Source of the DNA: Aquarana catesbeiana
Taxonomy: Eukaryota > Chordata > Amphibia > Anura > Ranidae
NCBI RefSeq assembly: GCF_042186555.1
Contig: NC_133324.1
Coordinates: 6,551,758-6,615,757 of the forward strand
Reading direction: 5' to 3'
Length of the DNA stretch: 64,000 bases
Shown here one piece after another: positions 56,901-64,000 of the stretch. The notes beneath the pieces were generated by a model. The model saw nothing but the letters and a program-made list of their open reading frames with translations. It was not told the DNA's origin and did no database searches. How positions within the stretch are numbered: position 1 is the stretch's first letter; each line of letters opens with the position of its first letter. Made by a program: the position numbers and the translations under genes.

Positions 56901-59657
56901 CAATGGTGTCAGTAAGTAAATTAGATGTTCTTCAAAAATACAAACTAGTATTAACCGGTTAAAGCCCAATTCAAAGTATGCCCTAAAAATCTTTGTCTAA
57001 GATTGTAGGACTTACCTCCAATGCTTTGGTCCTCTTCTCCTGCTATGGCCATCCCACGGCATGTTTTGTGCACCAGGAGCTTAGACAATGGCTCCTGTGT
57101 GAGCAATGCCTGCAAACTGTTCACAGGCATCATTAATGAAATATTAGAGTTACAATGTTAAGGTATATGATTAAAAAAATAAAATTGTTTCTATTGATTG
57201 CATTTTAACCCTTCATGATCCAACCCTAATGTATCCTTTTTTTCCATTAAAGTGTATTCCAAGCCAAAATATTGTTTTGTTGTTGTTTTGGATATTGTGG
57301 ATTTTTTTTTCTGGAAAGGTTTCCCTTACTTCCTGTTACCTCTTACTGAAGAATCCTTTGTAAAGTAAAGGGAATCCCATCTTAGAGAGTTATGACATGT
57401 GTCCCCCTGAAAAAATTCTGCTAACCTGCTGTTCCAGTGATATCATAAAAATTTGGAACATCGCTATCTGTCCCAATGGCCACCAAGACCAACTGAGATG
57501 ATGAATCCTCTCAGAGAGGACACAGACAGCAGTTTCCTTGGTGGCCCCCTGTACTGGTGAACTAGTGGCAAATGCCCTTTTTCCTTTTGTTAAAGGGGCT
57601 CTTCATGGACATTGGATGGTCACTCGGTGGTTATTAATTTATTTTCCTAATTTCCTTTTCATTTATTGAGGCCTAGTTATGAAGACTGACATAATAATAA
57701 CCTTTCCCTTGGCCTGCATTCCACTTTTTAAACTCTCCAGATTATAAAAGTTTGACTCAGAAGTCTCCAATGAAGTGGTGACATGTAGGAACACTAAATA
57801 CCTCGGCTTATGCCAGTTTTTTTTCTTAGAATAAATTATTATTTGAAATTTTTGATAAAAAAAAAAAACAACAGAGAAGTTACACAAAGAAGCGTCATAA
57901 GGTGGAAAAACTGCCAAACATTTCCAGTAAAAATGGGGCAAGATATCAGTTTCAGTCTGGTATGGACAGGCATCACAATGACATGGTCATAAAATGGTCT
58001 TCTGTGGAGAGCTATACATAAAGATGTCACTCTAGAGGTTAAATATGTCAGTTGCTGTCCATCTTATACATTAATCCATCTTCTCCCTTTCTCTCTCTCA
58101 TCACTAGCTGAACCAGCTAAACTTCAGCAGGTGTCTCTTCCTCTTCTGACCAACACTGACTGCCAGAGATACTTTATCCCCAGAATCGAGGCCTCCATGA
58201 TCTGCGCTGGTGCCTCCAGTGCCTCCTCCTGCAAGGTAAGATGATCTACAGGCTTCTTTTGACCAGATTTTAGCTTTCTTCAGTCATCTTGTTGGACAGA
58301 ACCATAGCTTATGGATCCAAACATCTCTAATGTGGGTCACTTTATATGAGGCAGGGCAGTTTGTAGACTAACAATCATACATAGAGTATCATAGATATTA
58401 TTATTGAATTAAGTATTACATTAATCCTAATGAGTAGTAAAGAGTGAATAATGAATGATTTGCTCCTCCATTGATGGTTCTGTGTTCTGTTTCATATGGT
58501 GGACTATATTCTGCATATCACTGTTGTTGAAACTAACTGGTGAGGGGTTCTTTTAGACCCATTAGTGGTTCATATTTATGTTTCATGATTTTTTTTACAG
58601 AGTTCAGGTTCTCCTCTGAGACCCATGGAGTGTCTTTTGTCAAAGAATACTGTATTTAATTAAAATGGCACCGAGCTTGGCCTTGTGGTTGAGCAGTGTC
58701 ATCAGTGTGTAAATGACTTTACGTGGACCCTACAAAGTCCAAGAATCGGCAATTGTGTTATGAAGCCGCTTAGAACAAAGATTGCTCAACTGCTCAACCA
58801 CAAGGCCAAGCTTGGTCAAGGCCAAGCATCTTAACGTTTATTAGTCTATATTAAGAAGGGAAGGATGGGAAGCATCTCCACTCACTTGATCCCATCAAAC
58901 CCAATACTGTATAATACTTAATATCAATTATGGCTTTTCTTTAGTGTATGGTAACCTCAAAAGAAGATAATTGGGACTACATTGCTTTCCCTCTCATGGC
59001 CCAAATACTGATTCCATTTCTGATATAATGAATTGAATCCACACTCAGGTTGGAGTTATGTCCTATTGTAAGTAGATAATATTGTGTCATGACTCCATAG
59101 TTCTGTCTATAGTAACCTCTTCCAACCCAGCCTCCCATCCCTTTAACTGGGCATTTATGCTTCGCAGTCAGGAAGGAATTACTGATTGCTTGACCACTGT
59201 GATTGGCATTTGCAATGGTCACAAGATCAGGATCCAACCACTGCAGCTCCCAATTATAACTAGAGAAGAGGATCTGTCTATGATAGCTTGGTCACTGTGT
59301 TGGGAGCATGTAGCAAGCGCACTCTCAGCACAGACACTTTGGACATCTATGGACACATATGTGTGGTGTGTGATCGTTAAAGCACAAACTCTTTGCAGTC
59401 ACACATAAACGTTATGTGGGTAGCAAGTGATTTATTAAAATGACAGATGATTATTTGAGAACTCTTTTATCATTCCCAAATTTGCTCCCTTTCAGGGTGA
59501 CTCCGATGGGCCCCTTGTGTGCCAAAGGAACGGAGCTTGGACCCTGGCTGGAGTTGTGTCCGCGGGCAGCCCGACCTGTTCTCCGTCTTCTCCCGGAATC
59601 TACGCCCGCGTCGCCTCCCTCAGATCCTGGGTGGACCAGACTGTTGCCGCCAACTAA
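53968..59657 (+). pseudogene. Chymotrypsinogen-like pseudogene, copy D
   Basis: All seven exons are present: 53968-54020, 54506-54602, 55070-55149, 55554-55632, 56731-56911, 58102-58235 and 59496-59657. Exon 1 has one extra G (CTGGGTCCTGC), which shifts the signal peptide. Exon 2 lacks seven bases in the activation region (GATTGTGAAAACGCC), restoring the downstream frame but destroying the cleavage site. Exon 5 has TAA in place of the Tyr codon (WG*TNG, 56896-56898) and Gly to Arg before it. The exon 6 acceptor AG has become AT at 58101. Exon 7 reads GDSDGPL instead of GDSGGPL and has Ala at 215. His57, Asp102, Ser195 and Lys192 codons survive. Retention of all exons with few base changes implies fairly recent loss of function. 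Confidence 0.93.
55213..55320. repeat. 64-bp intronic minisatellite remnant (copy D intron 3)
   Basis: About two units of the repeat seen in copies A and C, in opposite orientation as expected for the plus-strand gene (GAGCCTCTGATTTATAGACC, TTATCCAACTGTCCATCC). Confidence 0.85.
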
Positions 59658-59685
59658 ATACCATCCAATGTCCTTTTTTCTACTC

Positions 59686-59691
59686 AATAAA
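59686..59691 (+). promoter_or_regulatory. Poly(A) signal of pseudogene D
   Basis: AATAAA about 29 bases after the TAA at 59655-59657, same context as in A, B and C. Confidence 0.8.
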
Positions 59692-59799
59692 GTAACTTTT
59701 ATATTAATATATGGCTGTGGGGTTTTCTTAAGATTCATGAATTCATAAAATAAACAAAAAAACATATTAAACGAACGATATAAATGAGATGTGTAAAAG

Positions 59800-60540
59800 A
59801 ATATCAAATCTTTCAATTACCTTAGGTGGTGACAGTTTGTGACTCCTCTCCTTCTGTTTCATTGTGTGTGACCAGTTCACCCCTCCCCCCCCCCGTACAC
59901 CTCCTGTGGGGCAGAGCAATTTTTACATTTCTGCTATGGGCCTAGTTGTAAAAACGTGCTACATAAATATATATATATTGATTTTTTTTTTTTTTAATGC
60001 AGTCCTTAAACATTCACTTTGTGGTATGATGCCTGACGTGTTGTGTGGAGCAAAGTTCCCCCGAACCACCACGTCACGCATTCACGTCACACATGACACC
60101 GCTTTGCCCCAGAAGCATTGTGTGGCCCCCTAAGGTACCACTGAAACACCTAGAGGCACAATCTCAGACGAGAAGTGCCTGAGTTAGACCCTTGTCCCAC
60201 GCGTCCTATATGGCACTGTAACCAAAACAAACCACTCAAGCATTCCAACAAAGAATGGGTGTGACGGGTATAGAAAAGAGGGATAAGGGAAGGAAAAAAG
60301 AGTTCACAGGCTCAAAGCTTTATTGAAAGGACAAAGACACAAAAGGGAGAAGGGGAACATTTTGTTCAGGCGTACTTTTCCTACTTAAAGTCCATACCAT
60401 GTTAAGGGCATGTGGCCTGGTATGGTTCAGAGTGGAGGGGGGGGCGCTCGCTCGTCCCCCCCTTTCCTGGCCTACTGGGCTACATGCTCGAATAAGGGTC
60501 TGATATGGATGCTTTGGGGGGATCCCACAACATTTTTTCA
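59800..60540. other. Downstream spacer, no gene supported
   Basis: Non-coding DNA with a C-rich run (59881-59894) and a poly(T) run (59983-59996). The part 60300-60540 resembles the interior of the following inverted-repeat element (GGCCTGGTATGGTTCAGAGTGG). Confidence 0.4.
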
Positions 60541-60559
60541 TGTTTTTCTGTTGCCGGCA

Positions 60560-62395
60560 ATGGCTTGCAACCGCGAGTCAATATAAATGTCATTCTTCTT
60601 CTTTAGAAATGCCATATTTGCTGCAGCAGGCTCTATACACAGTACAGATGCGCCACTTTACAGGCAGACTAAGGAACCCCCCAGGCACTATATTTAAAAT
60701 GAATTTTTCATTTTTCTTGTTTCACTTTAAGCATCATTAAAATCACTGATGTGTTCGGGGCAAATTCGAAAGCCGCCGGAACACACGTTAAAGTCTATGG
60801 GACACTAACATAAAAAAACCAAAAGTGCTCATTTTAAAGGCTTATATGCAAGTTATTGTCATAAAAAGTGATTGGGGACCTGGGTCCTGCCCCAGGGGAC
60901 ATGGATCAATGCAATTTTTTTTTTTTTAAACGGCCGTTTTTTCAGGAGCAGTGATTTTTTTAATGCTTAAAGTGAAACAATAAAAATGAAATATTCCTTT
61001 AAATATCGTACCTGGGGGATGTCTATAGTGTGCCTGTAAAGTGGCACATCTTTCCTGTGTTTAGAACAGTCTGACAGCAAAATTACATTTCTAAAGGAAA
61101 AATTGTCATAGAAAACTGATTGCGGCTGTAATGTATTGTCGGGTCTCGGCAATATAGATAAAACTAATTGAAAAAATTAGCATGGCCCCCCCCCAGCCAA
61201 TTACCAGGCCCTTTGGATCTTAAGGGGAACCGCGAACCAAAATTTATAAAAAAAATGGCGTGGGGGTCCCCCTAAAATCCATACCAGGCCCTTCAGGTCT
61301 GATATGGAAATTAAGGGGAAACCTGCGCCAATTTTTTTTTAAAATGGTGTAGGAGCCCCCCCCAAAATCCATACCAGACTCTTATCCAAGCACGCAACCT
61401 GGCAGGCCACAGGAAAAGAGGGGGGATGAGAGAGTGCCCCCCCTCCTGAACCATACCAGGCCACATACCCTCAACATGGGGAGGGTGCTTTGGGGTAGAT
61501 GGGGACAAGGGCCTCATCCCCACAACCCTTGCCCGGTGGTTGTGGGGGTCTGCGGGCGGGGGGCTTATTGGAATCTGGAAGACCCCTTTAACAAGGGGAC
61601 CCCAGATCCCAGCCTCCCCCCTGTGTGAATTGGTAATGGGTACAAGTACCCCTACCATTTCACAAAAAAAGTGTCAAAAATGTTAAAAACGACAAAACAC
61701 AGCTTGGAACAAGTCCTTTATTAAAAAATAAAAATGTCCCACGATGTCCACTCATCTTCTCCTCTTTTCCTGTGGCCTGCCAGGTTGCATGCTCGGATAA
61801 GAGTCTGGTATGGATTTTGGGGGGACCCCTACGCCATTTTTCTTTAAATTTTGGTTCGCGGTTCCCGTTAATATTCATACCAGACCCTAAGAGCCTGGTA
61901 ATGGACTGGGGGGGGCCCATGCTCATTTTTTCAATGAGTTTTATCTATATTGCCGAGACCTGACAATTCATTACAGCCGCGATCAGTTTTAAATGACAAT
62001 TTTTCCTTTAGAAATGTCATTTTTCTGTGGTACTGTTCTAAACACGGGAAACATGCGCCACTTTACAGGCATACTATAGACACCCCCCAGGCATGATATT
62101 TAAAGGAATATTTCATTTTTATTCTTTCACTTTAAGCATTATTAAAATCACTGCTCCCGAAAAAACGTCCGTTTTTAAAAAAAAATTGCATTGATCCATG
62201 TCCCCTGGGGCAGGACCCGGGTCCCCAAACACTTTTTATGACAATAACTTGCATATAAGCCTTTAAAATGAGCACTTTTGATTATTCATGTTCGTGTCCC
62301 ATAGACTTTAACGGTGTTCACGTGTTCGAACAAATTTTTTGCCTGTTCGCATGTTCTGCTCTGAACCGAACAGGAGGGTGTTCGGCTCATCCCTA
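60560..62395. repeat. Large inverted-repeat (foldback-like) element
   Basis: About 60770-61290 is the reverse complement of about 61800-62330. Matching pieces include GCTCATTTTAAAGGCTTATATG, TGGACCTGGGTCCTGCCCC-type sequence, AAGTGAAACAATAAAAATGAA, ATTGCCGAGACC/GGTCTCGGCAAT and GGTTCGCGGTTCCCC. The spacer holds GC-rich sequence with its own inverted pieces. A third partial copy, in the orientation of the right arm, lies at 60600-60760. The right end reads GTGTTCGGCTCATCCCTAG. No coding sequence recognised. Confidence 0.8.
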
Positions 62396-62399
62396 GTAG

Positions 62400-63160
62400 A
62401 TACCAAATAGATCTTCACTGTGATTTATTGCTTGGAACAGTTTCAGGAGGGCAAGTTAAGCCTGTATTAATGAAAGCAGCATTTTGTGCAGGGGGGAGAC
62501 TCACAGGTGCAGTGTCCATCTAAATAAGGAGTGGCTATTCAATGATGATAGTTTTCCTATATACATGGAGGCAATGAATCATTCACTTTGGGGAACCTTC
62601 CCTGCCTTTGAATATAAGGAGTCCATCTGACTTGTTTTTGATGGTGCTCTTCATGCGACATCTTGTCCAGGGTGTGATTTATCTTTTTTGGTCTCCCCTT
62701 AATTCGGATGTCCCAAGATATTTTCTTTAAGATTTTGAGCTAGTTATGGAGCAAACAAGCCCTGAAGAAACAGATATACAGACCGTGAAATGTTGGCTAT
62801 TATCTATTTCTCAGATTGTTTGAGGATTTGCGTCATTTAATTTACAGAACATGCCCACAACTTTGAAGATGTTTTTTTTTTTTTTTTTAAATCGTGAAGC
62901 AAGCAACAAATAGGACAAAATAACAGCAGAAAAGGGGTAGCAAAAGGCCCTGATTTTCTTGGAGAGGGGGCTTAATAAAGCCTTAATACATTCAAAAAGG
63001 ATAATTGGATAATTTTACATAGTACACCTTTTTGGCATATTACCCTACCTATGAGAGTATTAACTATATCACTATATCAGCTACCATTTCAGTCTTCCAT
63101 GCTGATTGTAGTGATGGGGTCCAGTTGAGCCACCTCATCAGTACCGGGGCAAGGTCGTCC
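62400..63160. other. Spacer DNA, no gene supported
   Basis: A/T-rich non-coding sequence with a poly(T) run at 62872-62888. Nothing protein-like was seen. Confidence 0.4.
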
Positions 63161-63179
63161 ACCACCCAGGACAGGTGAA

Positions 63180-64000
63180 GGCAATTTGCTCAGAGGTGGA
63201 GCTGTGAAGGGGGTGGTGATTAGTTCAGAGGTGGAGCTGTGAAGGGGGTGGTGATTTGCTCAGAGGTGGAGCTGTAAAGGGGTGGTGATTTGTTCAGAGG
63301 TGGAGCTGTGAAGGGGGTGGTGATTTGTTCAGAGGTGGAGCTGTGAAGGGGGTGGTGATTTGCTCAGAGGTGGAGCTGTGAAGGGGGTGGTGATTTGCAC
63401 AGAGGTGGAGCTGTAAAGGGGGTGGTGATTTGTTCAAAGGTGGAGCTGTGAAGAAGATAGTGATTTGCTCAGAGGTGGAGCTGTGAAGTGGGTGGTGATT
63501 TGCTCAGAGGTGGAGCTGCGAAGTGGGTGGTGATTTGTTCAGAGGTGAGAGCTGTGAAGTGGGTGGTGATTTATTCAGAGGTGGAGCTGTGAAGGAAGTG
63601 GTGATTTGCTCAGAGGTGGAGCTGTGAAGGAGGTGGTGATTTGCTCAGAGGTGGAGTTGTGAAGGGGGTGGTGATTTGCTCAGAGGTGGAGCTGTGAAGG
63701 GGGTAGTGATTTGCTCAGAGGTGGAGCTGTGAAGGGGGTGGTGATTTGTTCAGAGGTGGAGCTGTGAAGGGGGTGGTGATTTTCTCAGAGGTGGAGCTGT
63801 GAAGGGGGTGGTGATTTCCTCAGAGGTGGAGCTGTGAAGGGGGTGGTGATTTGCTCAGAGGTGGAGCTGTGAAGGAGGTGGTGATTTGCTCAGAGGTGGA
63901 GCTGTGAAGGGGGTGGTGATTTGCTCAGGGGTGGAGTTGTGAAGGGGGTGGTGATTTGCTCAGAGGTGGAGCTGTGAAGGGGGTGGTGATTTGCTCAGAG
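63180..64000. repeat. 35-bp satellite array, inverted relative to 30640-32325, continues past window
   Basis: Over 23 units of GAGGTGGAGCTGTGAAGGGG plus GTGGTGATTTGCTCA, 35 bp each, much more homogeneous than the first array. The array is still running at base 64000. Confidence 0.97.

Overview
This is vertebrate nuclear DNA with large introns, AATAAA poly(A) signals and dense interspersed repeats. The repeat content fits an amphibian, most likely a ranid frog: CR1/L2 and L1 LINEs, Tc1, hAT and Harbinger-like MITEs, a DIRS-order retroelement, and (CAGTGCCCATCAGTGCCACCTAT)n-type minisatellites. The species assignment is an inference. No CRISPR, rRNA or tRNA gene was recognised.

The host genes are four copies of a seven-exon chymotrypsinogen-like digestive protease gene (CTRL/CTRB type). 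They form two head-to-head pairs. Copy A (minus, 7131 to 383) and copy B (plus, 10257 to 24955) diverge from about 7.1-10.3 kb. Copy C (minus, 50494 to 44204) and copy D (plus, 53968 to 59657) diverge from about 50.5-54.0 kb. A and C splice in silico to intact zymogens of 264 and 263 residues, with signal peptide, activation site, His57/Asp102/Ser195, Ser189 and ten cysteines. B and D are pseudogenes. B lost exon 1 after the ATG and exons 3-4, has an insertion at the exon 2 acceptor, and a nonsense codon in exon 7. D has two frameshifting indels, a nonsense codon in exon 5, a lost splice acceptor and a GDSGG to GDSDG change. All four keep the same promoter block: an E-box/PTF1-like element, an inverted CCAAT and a TATA box. 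Shared residues (Met192 in A and C, Lys192 in B and D) indicate that an existing divergent pair was duplicated.

The rest is mobile and repetitive DNA. B is interrupted by a decayed Ngaro/DIRS-like tyrosine-recombinase retroelement at about 12.2-17.7 kb. It has a gag zinc finger, RT-RNase H, a recombinase and an SGNH-hydrolase ORF. The intron 6 of B is filled with Harbinger-like MITEs and a large frog-type repeat. The B-C spacer (25-44 kb) holds a 90-bp satellite, a 226-bp hairpin, a CR1/L2 fragment and a 35-bp satellite. It also holds a three-level nest: a Tc1 element, split by a 9.2-kb L1 with a 17-bp target duplication, whose ORF2 is split by a 2.0-kb SPIN/Charlie-like hAT with an 8-bp target duplication. 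That hAT carries its own minisatellite and a roughly 730-bp near-perfect palindrome. Downstream of D lie a large inverted-repeat element (about 60.6-62.4 kb) and a second 35-bp satellite array, inverted relative to the first, running off the window end.

Exon coordinates come from reading splice junctions by eye and checking that exon lengths and phases add up. No database search or alignment was run. Transposon family names rest on recalled motifs unless target-site duplications are stated.
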